Assembly (NCBI RefSeq): GCF_003076475.1
Contig: NZ_CP020919.1
Coordinates: 2,542,001-2,606,000, forward strand
Source: Flavobacterium kingsejongi
Lineage (GTDB): Bacteria > Bacteroidota > Bacteroidia > Flavobacteriales > Flavobacteriaceae
Length of the DNA: 64,000 nucleotides
Direction of reading: 5' to 3'
Made by a program: the position numbers and the translations under genes
The notes under the pieces: model-generated
Told to the model about the DNA's origin: nothing
Database searches by the model: none
The model's input: only the letters and a program-made list of their open reading frames with translations
In this document: positions 18,901 through 25,767 of the stretch, one piece after another
Layout of the letters: each line of letters opens with the position of its first letter
Numbering within the stretch: position 1 is the first letter of the stretch

Positions 18901-21042
18901 ACAGTAAATATTGTTGATGGTGCTTTGACTGTAAATACAGCCAATTTAAATGTACCGGCGGCTTCGGTAACCGGAAACGATGTAACGGCAGCCAGCAACC
19001 GTATCACTTTAGGAGGAACTCCAATAGGAGCAGCTTTAAAAGCTTTCTCTGTAGATGTTAACCAGGCTAATTTAAACTTATCCAGTATCGGAGGCAGTTT
19101 GACACCAGCTCAGATTGCCCCGGGTACAACAGGCCAGGTTTTAATCACCAATGCCGGGACTACACAATGGGTAAACCAGTCTTCATTAGTTCCAGCGACT
19201 ATAAATGCTTTAGCAAGTAGCGGAAATGTAATGACTGCTACCGTAAATGGGGTTGCTGCTACAGCACCGATTGTAAATACTTTAGGAAATACCTTATCCG
19301 GAACCACTATCATAACCACTGTGAATGGTGTGGCAGGATCGGGATTAGACCTTACTCCGGCAGTTCAGGCCGCGCAAAAAACAACGTCTGTAGTAGACGG
19401 TACAACGACTACAGTAAGCAGTACCGTAACCGGTAACAATACAGCTTACAAAGTAGAAGTAGCCGCTGCAAATGGTACTGCATTAGGAGGTGTTAAAGAG
19501 GCCACGACCAATCCAACAGTAAATGTCGTAAATGGTACTTTAGTCGTTAACCCGGCCAACTTAACTATTCCGGCAGCTTCTGTAACTGGAAATAACGTAA
19601 CAGCAGGCAGTGATCGTGTGACTTTAGGAGGAACTCCAACAGGTGCCGCTTTAAAAGCCTTTTCTGTAGACGTTGATGAAACTAAATTAGTTTTAAGCAA
19701 CCTTTCCGGAAAAGTAACCAACAACCAGATCACTCCGGGTACATCCGGTCAGGTTTTGGTGACTACCGCAGCAGGAAGTACACAATGGGTAAATCAATCC
19801 ACTATTGCACCTGCAACTACCGTAGCCAATACCGTTACAGGGACTAATTTATCAACAACCGTAAATGGTGTTACCGGAGCGGCAGTAAATTTAACACCTG
19901 CAATTCAGGCGGGACAAAAAATAACAACAGTATCCAATGGCAGCAATACTGTAGCTACAGGAACTGTTACAGGGAATACAACCGATTATAAAGTAACTGT
20001 GAATAATGCTACAGCAACGGTAGCAGGTGTGGTAAAAGCGGGAGCAGGCCTTACCGTAGATGGTACAGGAACACTTGCTGTTGATGCAGCCACAATTACT
20101 TCTGGAAAAGCACTAACGTCAACAGACCTGGTCGTATCCGCTAATGGAAGTACAGCACTGCTAAAAGATGTGTCACTGGCTATTGCCGAAAACGCAATCA
20201 CTTCCGCTAAAATAGCAGATGGAGAAGTAAAAACAGCTGATATTGCCGATCGTAATGTAACCGCTGCAAAATTAACGGCAGGAACAGGTACAGCCAACAG
20301 GATTGCAACAGCAGATGCAACTGGTAACGTTACCTATACGGATTTATCTACACTGGTAACCGGAGATGAAACAAAATTAGTAAATGGTACAAATACTACG
20401 GTTACCGGTACAGGGACAGCAACCAATCAGTATGCAGTGAATGTAGCTACCGGCGGAGCTGCTTTAGGAGTAGTGAAACAAGCCGCTACAACACCAGTTG
20501 TTACCATTAATGCAGCAGGAGAATTGGCTGTGAATGCCAACAACGGTTTAAGTGTTGCGACAGGAAACGTACAATTGGGCGGTGCTTTGACCAAAGCTAC
20601 CACGGTGACCGCTACAGCAACCAATACACTGGCAGTAGCAGGATTGCAAACCGGGACTACGGCCGATAAAATTGTCGTTGCTGATGCTACTTCAGGCGTG
20701 TTGAGACAAATGAATTCAGCAATGCCAAGATTCTTCTACATGCCGTCGATCGTTATTCCAACGGCTGCAGACCAGATTACAGATGGGACTACATTTGGAA
20801 CCATCAACTTATACAATAGATATTCTACTCAGTTCGCTACTCCAACAGTATCCAATCCTGGAAAAACAACCACATTGCCAGTACTTGCAGCATCAGCATT
20901 GGATTACTATATCACATGGTTTGATGCGACTGTTTTTGATAATGTGACTGTAAGCAACACAGGAGTTTTAACCTACACCGTTAAAGCCAATGCCGATGTG
21001 ACAGTAGGATCATTTATGAATATTGTTTTTGCAGTAAAATAA
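12973..21042 (+). CDS. Giant secreted repeat protein (2,689 residues)
   Basis: A signal peptide (MKNKLLPLLF...AAYSQ) precedes VGIGTSMPNGSSQLEV, an opening shared by many Flavobacteriia surface proteins. Three copies of a 90-residue repeat (NxxxNTFTYTDAAGNTQ...NMEQIVRANQTVTTLV) lie at about residues 104-340. The bulk, about residues 440-2350, is built of modules carrying TNPTVNIVDGALTVNTANL, NRVALGGTPVGA and TPGQTLVVNPAGS; a 78-residue subunit is duplicated exactly at DNA level. Cys is absent and Thr/Val/Asn/Ala dominate, typical of beta-rich fibres or adhesins. The last about 110 residues (from MPRFFYMPSIVIP) form a distinct non-repetitive end. No standard T9SS tail is seen. The next gene starts 4 bp later, so the two are an operon. 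Adhesin or fibre is inferred. Confidence 0.85.
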   Translation: MKNKLLPLLFVLGGYAAYSQVGIGTSMPNGSSQLEVVADDKGILIPRIRLTSTTDNLTIQHGNVNSLLVFNTSTIADVKPGYYYWYVNKWNRIIVSGEVNPAVGTVFFNPVTNQFTYIDTAGNTQVVNMEQIVRANQTVTTLVNNNNGTYTYTNEAGVTALINVPADVAANFQTIINNPGVQQILNSYVMHIEGNVAYNATTNTFTYTDAAGNTQTVNMEQIVRANQTVTTLVNNNNGTYTYTNEAGVTASINVPADVATNFQTIINNPGVQQILNSYVMHIEGNVAYNATTNTFTYTDAAGNTQTVNMEQIVRANQTVTTLVNNNDGTYTYTNEAGVTSVVNPQTLSIASNILTLSNGGTVDLTPFLDNTDDQQISSFVLDPVTKKLSVTLENGGTQEVDFTAVLNNVVAQATQHFANGEATTISGAGTESNPYKVGVNAANGTTMGGVKEVITNPTVNIVDGALVVNTANLSIPAASVVGNNVTAASDRVVLGGTPVGATLKPFSVDVDETKLVLSNLSGQVNPSQIFSGASGQMLVSNAFGGSQWISPSSISTAISNTLESTANTITSTVNGQAATAPIVNSLGSTLSGANIITTVNGVAGAGLDLTPAIQAAQKTTSVANGSNTTVNSTVTGNNTEYTVAVNAANGTALGGVKEAATNPTVNIVDGALTVNTANLNVPAASVTGTDVTAGSNRVALGGTPVGAALKSFSVDVNEANLSLSNIGGSLATSQINATTATPGQTLVVNPAGSVVYGNLPAATVTGTDVTAGSNRVALGGTPVGASLKPFTVDVNEANLSLSNIGGSLATSQINATTATPGQTLVVNPAGSVVYGNLPAATVTGTDVTAGSNRVALGGTPVGASLKPFTVDVNEANLSLSNIGGSLATSQITPGTAGQVLVTNAGTTTWMDQSTLAPATTNTLGSTVNTITSTVNGQAATAPIVNSLGNTLSGANIITTVNGVAGSGLDLTPAIQAAQKTTSVVDGTNTTVSSTVTGNNTAYKVDVTAANGTALGGVKEAATNPTVNIVDGALTVNTANLNVPAASVTGTDVTAGSNRVALGGTPVGAALKAFSVDVNEANLSLSNIGGSLATSQINATTATPGQTLVVNPAGSVVYGNLPAATVTGTDVTAGSNRVALGGTPVGASLKPFTVDVNEANLSLSNIGGSLTPTQIAPGAAGQVLVTNGGVTTWMNQSAIVPNTTNALSSAGNIMTATVNGIPATAPIVNSLGNTLSGANIITTVNGMAGAALDLTPAIQAAQKTTSVVDGTNTTVSSTVTGNNTAYKVDVTPANGTALGGVKEAATNPTVNIVDGTLTVNTANLNVPAASVTGTDVTAGSNRVALGGTPVGAALKSFSVDVNEANLSLSNIGGSLATSQINATTATPGQTLVVNPAGNVVYGNLPAATVIGNNVTAGSDRVTLGGTPVGATLKPFSVDVDETRLVLSNQSGKVTNNQITPGTSGQVLVTTAAGSTQWANPSTIVAPTVNTLTTSGNTSTSTVNGEIATASIVNSLGNTITGANLVTTVNGVAGAPLDLTAAIQGNQKTTSVANGTNTTVSSTVTGNNTEYKVAVNPANGIVLGSVKEAGTNPTVNIVDGALTVNTANLNVPAASVTGNDVTAASNRITLGGNPIGAALKAFSVDVNQANLSLSSIGGSLTPAQIAPGTTGQVLITNAGTTQWVNQTSLVPTTTNTLGSTVNTITSTVNGQAATASIVNSLGNTLSGTTIVTTVNGVAGSGLDLTPAIHAAQKTTSVANGTNTTVSSTVTGNNTEYKVTVSPANGTALGSVKEAATNPTVNIVDGALTVNTANLTIPAASVTGNNVTPGSDRVILGGTPTGAALKAFSVDVDETKLVLSNLSGKVTNNQITPGTSGQVLVTTAAGSTQWVNQSTIAPATTVANTVTGTNLSTTVNGVTGTAVNLTPAIQAGQKTTSVANGTNTTVSSTVTGNNTEYKVAVNPANGIVLGSVKEAATNPTVNIVDGALTVNTANLNVPAASVTGNDVTAASNRITLGGTPIGAALKAFSVDVNQANLNLSSIGGSLTPAQIAPGTTGQVLITNAGTTQWVNQSSLVPATINALASSGNVMTATVNGVAATAPIVNTLGNTLSGTTIITTVNGVAGSGLDLTPAVQAAQKTTSVVDGTTTTVSSTVTGNNTAYKVEVAAANGTALGGVKEATTNPTVNVVNGTLVVNPANLTIPAASVTGNNVTAGSDRVTLGGTPTGAALKAFSVDVDETKLVLSNLSGKVTNNQITPGTSGQVLVTTAAGSTQWVNQSTIAPATTVANTVTGTNLSTTVNGVTGAAVNLTPAIQAGQKITTVSNGSNTVATGTVTGNTTDYKVTVNNATATVAGVVKAGAGLTVDGTGTLAVDAATITSGKALTSTDLVVSANGSTALLKDVSLAIAENAITSAKIADGEVKTADIADRNVTAAKLTAGTGTANRIATADATGNVTYTDLSTLVTGDETKLVNGTNTTVTGTGTATNQYAVNVATGGAALGVVKQAATTPVVTINAAGELAVNANNGLSVATGNVQLGGALTKATTVTATATNTLAVAGLQTGTTADKIVVADATSGVLRQMNSAMPRFFYMPSIVIPTAADQITDGTTFGTINLYNRYSTQFATPTVSNPGKTTTLPVLAASALDYYITWFDATVFDNVTVSNTGVLTYTVKANADVTVGSFMNIVFAVK
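13282..14000 (+). repeat. Three 270-bp tandem repeats in the giant gene (90 residues each)
   Basis: Units begin near 13282, 13552 and 13822; the spacing of equivalent bases is exactly 270 bp. Units 2 and 3 encode almost identical protein but differ at many third codon positions, so selection on protein sequence has kept them alike. Confidence 0.85.
15028..15640 (+). repeat. 234-bp direct repeats in the giant gene (78 residues each)
   Basis: GTAAC(C/A)GG(A/T)AC-GATGTAACC begins at 15028, 15262 and 15496, exactly 234 bp apart, with very long identical stretches. The same 234-bp step recurs at 16111/16345 and 16960/17194. This is a substrate for slippage or recombination that would change protein length in whole 78-residue steps. 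Confidence 0.88.
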
Positions 21043-21046
21043 AAAG

Positions 21047-22501
21047 ATGAAAAAACTAATACTAAGCCTATTCCTTGCTGTATCCCTGTTGATGGGATCA
21101 GCAGTACAGGCACAATGTTTTCCAACACAGCCTAAAACGGCAGCATTTGCGATAGGCGGAACCAGTACTTACAAAAACCAGGTATTATGGCTGACGTGGG
21201 GTTCTACATTGGCCAATGTTGCCCAATATCCGTACGGAAGGCACGATCAGGCCTTAGGGGAAAATGCCACATCCTATGCCTCCATAGATGTAGGGGGTGG
21301 AAGATATCTGTGTGTAGAAGCCATTATTACCGGAATTACGGGCAGTGATATTAAAAGTTATGCCCCGGGGAATTATTCCGGGGATTCCATGGATGATATG
21401 TACAATATTGGAGGAGTAGGAAGCAGTAATAAATTGGTAAACGGTATCCGAAATGGGACAAATGGTGGAAATGTAACCTTCAGATTAACCTGTAGGGCTA
21501 CTTTAGAAGGGGCTCCGGTAAAACTTTCCGGAATGGTAATCGGGGATGCAGAATCTTTGGCACCAGCAGAATTTTTTAATGCTACTGCCGATGGAAAATG
21601 GACTATTGTAGAAATGCATAAAAATCTAAATGTAACAGGAAGCTACGATGTTCGTAAAGTGGATGTTACTGCCACACGGCAACGTATTGAATTTGTAAAA
21701 GGTAATGATAACAATACTGCTGCAGTTTCTTTTCTAACCTTTAATGAAACAGCCTATAGCCCAACCAACTTTGATGTAACCTTTGATGTTACTTTAAAAG
21801 GAAGCGGATTGACCGCTATTGCCCTGGGGCTTTTACCTCCGGGTGTTGATGGGGGAGATGCTCCGGCATCGTATGGTGCACCACTCCACATGATTGATAA
21901 ACTGGCCTTGTCCAGTGATGGTATTGCAAGCAGTGCGTCTGCTACTGAAGCCACTACCAACCTAAATACAGCAGCTTATGCACCTGGAGGATTAATCCCT
22001 CCAACAGCAGGATTTTTAGGAACCGTAGCACCCGATACCGATCCGGGACCTCAGTATAGCTACGATGCTATGGGGGACAATAATAACGGTAGTGCTGGTG
22101 TCCTGGAAGAAGATGCATGGCCCGATATATATAAAAGTTTTTCCTATAAGGCTCATTATATGCCGGGTAACATTATCAACGCCACTATTCCTTATAAGGG
22201 AATTGAAAATGCCTACATCTCAGGATGGATTGATTTTAACCAAAATGGTGTTTTTGATGAAAGCGAACGCGTAACGGTGAGTGCACCTGCAAACCAGACT
22301 TCGGTAGTATTAACCTGGCAGGTAAGTGTCAGCAGGGTGATCCGGAGTACCTATGTACGGTTGCGGTATGCCAAAAACCGGGCGGATATACTGTCACCTA
22401 CCAGTTCCACACCAGGGGGAGAAGTAGAAGATCATAGAATATACATCCAGGGACCGACGATTTCAAATCCGACGATAGAAAACAGGGCTCGTAGAAAGTA
22501 A
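21047..22501 (+). CDS. Exported CshA/GEVED-type fibrillar surface protein
   Basis: A 484-residue protein with a signal peptide (ending AVQAQ). The N-terminal half resembles the CshA-type domain found in fibrillar adhesins (CFPTQPKTAAFAIGGTSTYKN... and DVTFDVTLKGSGLTAIALGLL). After a DGGDAPASYG linker comes the C-terminal GEVED domain: ISGWIDFNQNGVFDESERV, TYVRLRYAK and the signature PGGEVEDHRIYI. It starts 4 bp after the giant repeat gene, strong evidence for co-expression and perhaps co-assembly. The protein ends in a basic RARRK just ahead of the left end of an IS256-family element at 22530, so the stop appears natural, not made by the insertion. Confidence 0.85.
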   Translation: MKKLILSLFLAVSLLMGSAVQAQCFPTQPKTAAFAIGGTSTYKNQVLWLTWGSTLANVAQYPYGRHDQALGENATSYASIDVGGGRYLCVEAIITGITGSDIKSYAPGNYSGDSMDDMYNIGGVGSSNKLVNGIRNGTNGGNVTFRLTCRATLEGAPVKLSGMVIGDAESLAPAEFFNATADGKWTIVEMHKNLNVTGSYDVRKVDVTATRQRIEFVKGNDNNTAAVSFLTFNETAYSPTNFDVTFDVTLKGSGLTAIALGLLPPGVDGGDAPASYGAPLHMIDKLALSSDGIASSASATEATTNLNTAAYAPGGLIPPTAGFLGTVAPDTDPGPQYSYDAMGDNNNGSAGVLEEDAWPDIYKSFSYKAHYMPGNIINATIPYKGIENAYISGWIDFNQNGVFDESERVTVSAPANQTSVVLTWQVSVSRVIRSTYVRLRYAKNRADILSPTSSTPGGEVEDHRIYIQGPTISNPTIENRARRK

Positions 22502-22668
22502 TATACAGTACTGGGGCTAAACCGCACAGGGGAGTAGTCGTTAGATTGTGTAAACGTAGAAATTGATTTTAATTTGATTTGAGATTTTAAGGCTTAGCCA
22601 AAAAACAACAGATCATTAAGTATAGAATTTAAAAGAACTACATTTAAATAATTTAAAAAGAGCGGATT

Positions 22669-23164
22669 ATGATCGAAGATGGTAAATTACCCAAAGATTT
22701 TGCAAAGCAATTTAAAAACAAAGAAGACTTCCATACTTTTTTTCAAGACCTGTATAAACAAGGCATTGAACAACTACTCCAGGGAGAATTGGATGCTCAT
22801 CTGGGATATGAGAAGCATAATATTGACGGATACAATACAGGCAATAGCCGTAATGGTTCTTTCTCAAAGAATATAAAATCAGAGACTTTGGGCAATATGG
22901 TCCTGGCTATTCCCCGGGATAGAAATGGTGAATTCGAGCCTCAGGTCATCGGAAAAGGCCAATCGATGAGTGAAAAGATTGAAGATGCTATTTTAGGAAT
23001 GTACAGTCGTGGAATGACCCGTAGTGATATTGTAGAACAAGTTAAAGAAGTTTATGGGATATCAGTAAGTGAGTCCACGATTTCGACCATCTCTGATAGA
23101 ATACTGGCTGATGTTGATTTATGGACTAAAAGGGCTTTAGAACCACAGTATCTGATTGTTTGGA
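22669..23164 (+). pseudogene. IS256-family transposase, N-terminal fragment
   Basis: The first 165 codons are identical to the intact transposase at 23304-24515 and stop where the second element enters, just before the first catalytic Asp (WMDA). The frame runs eight bases into the inserted IS and ends. No functional DDE enzyme can be made from this half. Confidence 0.9.
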
Positions 23165-24546
23165 GGGAGTAGTCGTTAGATTGTGTAAACGTAGAAATTG
23201 ATTTTAATTTGATTTGAGATTTTAAGGCTTAGCCAAAAAACAACAGATCATTAAGTATAGAATTTAAAAGAACTACATTTAAATAATTTAAAAAGAGCGG
23301 ATTATGATCGAAGATGGTAAATTACCCAAAGATTTTGCAAAGCAATTTAAAAACAAAGAAGACTTCCATACTTTTTTTCAAGACCTGTATAAACAAGGCA
23401 TTGAACAACTACTCCAGGGAGAATTGGATGCTCATCTGGGATATGAGAAGCATAATATTGACGGATACAATACAGGCAATAGCCGTAATGGTTCTTTCTC
23501 AAAGAATATAAAATCAGAGACTTTGGGCAATATGGTCCTGGCTATTCCCCGGGATAGAAATGGTGAATTCGAGCCTCAGGTCATCGGAAAAGGCCAATCG
23601 ATGAGTGAAAAGATTGAAGATGCTATTTTAGGAATGTACAGTCGTGGAATGACCCGTAGTGATATTGTAGAACAAGTTAAAGAAGTTTATGGGATATCAG
23701 TAAGTGAGTCCACGATTTCGACCATCTCTGATAGAATACTGGCTGATGTTGATTTATGGACTAAAAGGGCTTTAGAACCACAGTATCTGATTGTTTGGAT
23801 GGATGCTGTGCATATGAAAGTAAGAACAGATGGGAAATATGAAAACCATGCAATTTACATTGTAATCGGACTAAAAACAGATGGTAAGAAAGAAGTATTA
23901 GGAATGTGGCTAAATAAAGAAGAGTCGGCTTCATTTTGGATGACTGTACTCTCTGACATAAAATCTCGTGGAGTAAAGGATATTCTCATTGCCTGTACAG
24001 ATAACCTTACCGGATTTACAAAAGCTATCAGAGGTGTTTTTCCAAATACAGAATCCCAGCTTTGCATTGTTCATCAAATAAGGAATAGCCTTAAGTTTGT
24101 AGTAGTTAAGGATAGAAAAGCATTTTGCAGTGCAATGAAAGAAGTATATACTGCAATAAATCAGGAAGAAGCCGTTTTAGCTCTGGCTGAATTTAAAAAA
24201 AACTGGGAAGCAAAATATAAATATGCCGTTTGCTCCTGGGAAAAGAATTGGGAAAATCTCATGCCTTTTTTGGCCTATCCTGCTGAAATCAGGAAAATAA
24301 TGTACACCACAAATACAATAGAAAACTTAAACAGGGGAATTAGAAAATATACCAAAACAAAAGTGCAGTTCCCAGATGAAAAAAGCGTCAAGAAATCAGT
24401 CTATTTAGCAATACAAAATTGTGAAAAAAGCTGGATAAATGCAATACCAAGCTGGGGATTAATCATGAATCAGTTCTTGGTCATATTTGGAGAAAGGTGT
24501 AATATTAAACACTAAGAACTGTTTACACAAAATTTCGACCAGTCTC
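23165..24546. mobile_element. Inner, intact IS256-family element (1,382 bp)
   Basis: Inserted inside the transposase gene of the outer copy with a perfect 8-bp target duplication TGTTTGGA (23157-23164 and 24547-24554), the usual length for IS256. Both ends and the transposase are intact. Sequence identity with the outer copy indicates very recent transposition. Confidence 0.93.
23304..24515 (+). CDS. IS256-family (mutator-type) transposase, intact
   Basis: A 403-residue DDE transposase. Catalytic acids are seen in WMDAVHMKV (about residue 167), IACTDNLTGF (about 233) and TNTIENLNRGIRKYTK (Glu about 340). The N-terminal region includes ELDAHLGYEKH and NSRNGSFSKNIKSE, standard for the family, and the CVHQIRNS-like block (CIVHQIRNSLKFV) follows the second Asp. 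The start lies 139 bp inside the left end and the stop about 31 bp from the right end. It is the only complete transposase of this type in the window. Confidence 0.95.
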   Translation: MIEDGKLPKDFAKQFKNKEDFHTFFQDLYKQGIEQLLQGELDAHLGYEKHNIDGYNTGNSRNGSFSKNIKSETLGNMVLAIPRDRNGEFEPQVIGKGQSMSEKIEDAILGMYSRGMTRSDIVEQVKEVYGISVSESTISTISDRILADVDLWTKRALEPQYLIVWMDAVHMKVRTDGKYENHAIYIVIGLKTDGKKEVLGMWLNKEESASFWMTVLSDIKSRGVKDILIACTDNLTGFTKAIRGVFPNTESQLCIVHQIRNSLKFVVVKDRKAFCSAMKEVYTAINQEEAVLALAEFKKNWEAKYKYAVCSWEKNWENLMPFLAYPAEIRKIMYTTNTIENLNRGIRKYTKTKVQFPDEKSVKKSVYLAIQNCEKSWINAIPSWGLIMNQFLVIFGERCNIKH

Positions 24547-25270
24547 TGTTTGGATGGATGCTGTGCATATGAAAGTAAGAACAGATGGGAAATATGAAAA
24601 CCATGCAATTTACATTGTAATCGGACTAAAAACAGATGGTAAGAAAGAAGTATTAGGAATGTGGCTAAATAAAGAAGAGTCGGCTTCATTTTGGATGACT
24701 GTACTCTCTGACATAAAATCTCGTGGAGTAAAGGATATTCTCATTGCCTGTACAGATAACCTTACCGGATTTACAAAAGCTATCAGAGGTGTTTTTCCAA
24801 ATACAGAATCCCAGCTTTGCATTGTTCATCAAATAAGGAATAGCCTTAAGTTTGTAGTAGTTAAGGATAGAAAAGCATTTTGCAGTGCAATGAAAGAAGT
24901 ATATACTGCAATAAATCAGGAAGAAGCCGTTTTAGCTCTGGCTGAATTTAAAAAAAACTGGGAAGCAAAATATAAATATGCCGTTTGCTCCTGGGAAAAG
25001 AATTGGGAAAATCTCATGCCTTTTTTGGCCTATCCTGCTGAAATCAGGAAAATAATGTACACCACAAATACAATAGAAAACTTAAACAGGGGAATTAGAA
25101 AATATACCAAAACAAAAGTGCAGTTCCCAGATGAAAAAAGCGTCAAGAAATCAGTCTATTTAGCAATACAAAATTGTGAAAAAAGCTGGATAAATGCAAT
25201 ACCAAGCTGGGGATTAATCATGAATCAGTTCTTGGTCATATTTGGAGAAAGGTGTAATATTAAACACTAA
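24547..25270 (+). pseudogene. IS256-family transposase, C-terminal fragment
   Basis: Continues the outer transposase after the inner insertion, from WMDAVHMKV to the natural stop, identical to residues 166-403 of the intact copy. It keeps all three catalytic acids but lacks the N-terminal DNA-binding part. An internal ATG at 24554 could in principle start a 238-residue product. Confidence 0.88.
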
Positions 25271-25301
25271 GAACTGTTTACACAAAATTTCGACCAGTCT
25301 C

Positions 25302-25645
25302 GTTATGGAGGTAGGCCATCCTGGTTCTGGACCATGATTTCCTGGTTATAGGGGTAGGCCATCCTGGTTCCGAACCAGGATTTCGTGGTTATGGAGGTAG
25401 GTCATCCTGGTCTCGGACCAGGATTTCGTGGTTATAGGGCTAGGTCATCCTGGTTCCGAACCAGGATTTCGTGGTTATAGGGGTAGGTCATCCTGGTTCT
25501 GGACCAGGATTTCGTGGTTATGGAGGTAGGTCATCCTGGTTCTGGACCAGGATTTCGTGGTTATGGAGGTAGGTCATCCTGGTTCTAGACTAAGATTTCC
25601 TGGTTATAGGGGTAGGTCATCCTGGTTCTGGACTACAATTTCTGA
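25302..25645. repeat. Eight tandem 43-bp units, each an inverted repeat
   Basis: Units start at 25302, 25345, 25388, 25431, 25474, 25517, 25560 and 25603, all 43 bp. The core is TCCTGGTTC...GAACCAGGA inside GTTATRGRGSTAGGYC...TTTCGTG. Central units are nearly identical and the outer ones (1, 7, 8) are decayed. Stem changes are often paired: units 2 and 4 read GGTTC/GAACC, unit 3 reads GGTC/GACC, and units 5 and 6 keep a G-T pair. 43 is not a multiple of 3 and there is no reading frame, so it is non-coding. It sits between the IS256 right end and the sus terminator. Confidence 0.93.
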
Positions 25646-25699
25646 GTTATAATGGCAGCTTATTTTTCCCATATAAGAAAAGTTTACTCCTACCTTCCT

Positions 25700-25736
25700 A
25701 AAAAAGTAAAGTCCATAGCAAGGCTACGGACTTTAC
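25700..25736 (-). terminator. Terminator of the SusC/SusD operon
   Basis: On the minus strand the stem GTAAAGTCC / GGACTTTAC, extended by TAGC/GCTA with one mismatch, is followed by six T, about 30 bases past the susD stop. Confidence 0.88.
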
Positions 25737-25767
25737 AATTCTAAAAAATAAGGGTTTTAGCAACCGT

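Larger units (their letters stand above)
22530..25301. mobile_element. Outer IS256-family copy, split by a second copy of itself
   Basis: Left end GGGAGTAGTCGTTAGATTG at 22530 and right end ...CGACCAGTCTC at 25301 are imperfect inverted repeats (about 19 of 26 matches, sharing GTGTAAAC inward). Removing the inner element and its duplicated 8 bp leaves 1,382 bp, identical in length to the inner copy. The 8 bases outside the left end (CCGCACAG) do not match those outside the right end (GTTATGGA), so this copy lacks a target duplication and has probably recombined with another copy. Confidence 0.85.

Noticed and set aside
23304..25270. Two separate functional transposases at 23304 and 24554
   Set aside because: The second frame is the downstream half of the outer, interrupted copy and lacks the N-terminal domain.
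25302..25645. CRISPR array
   Set aside because: The whole 43-bp period is repeated with no unique spacers, and no cas gene is present.
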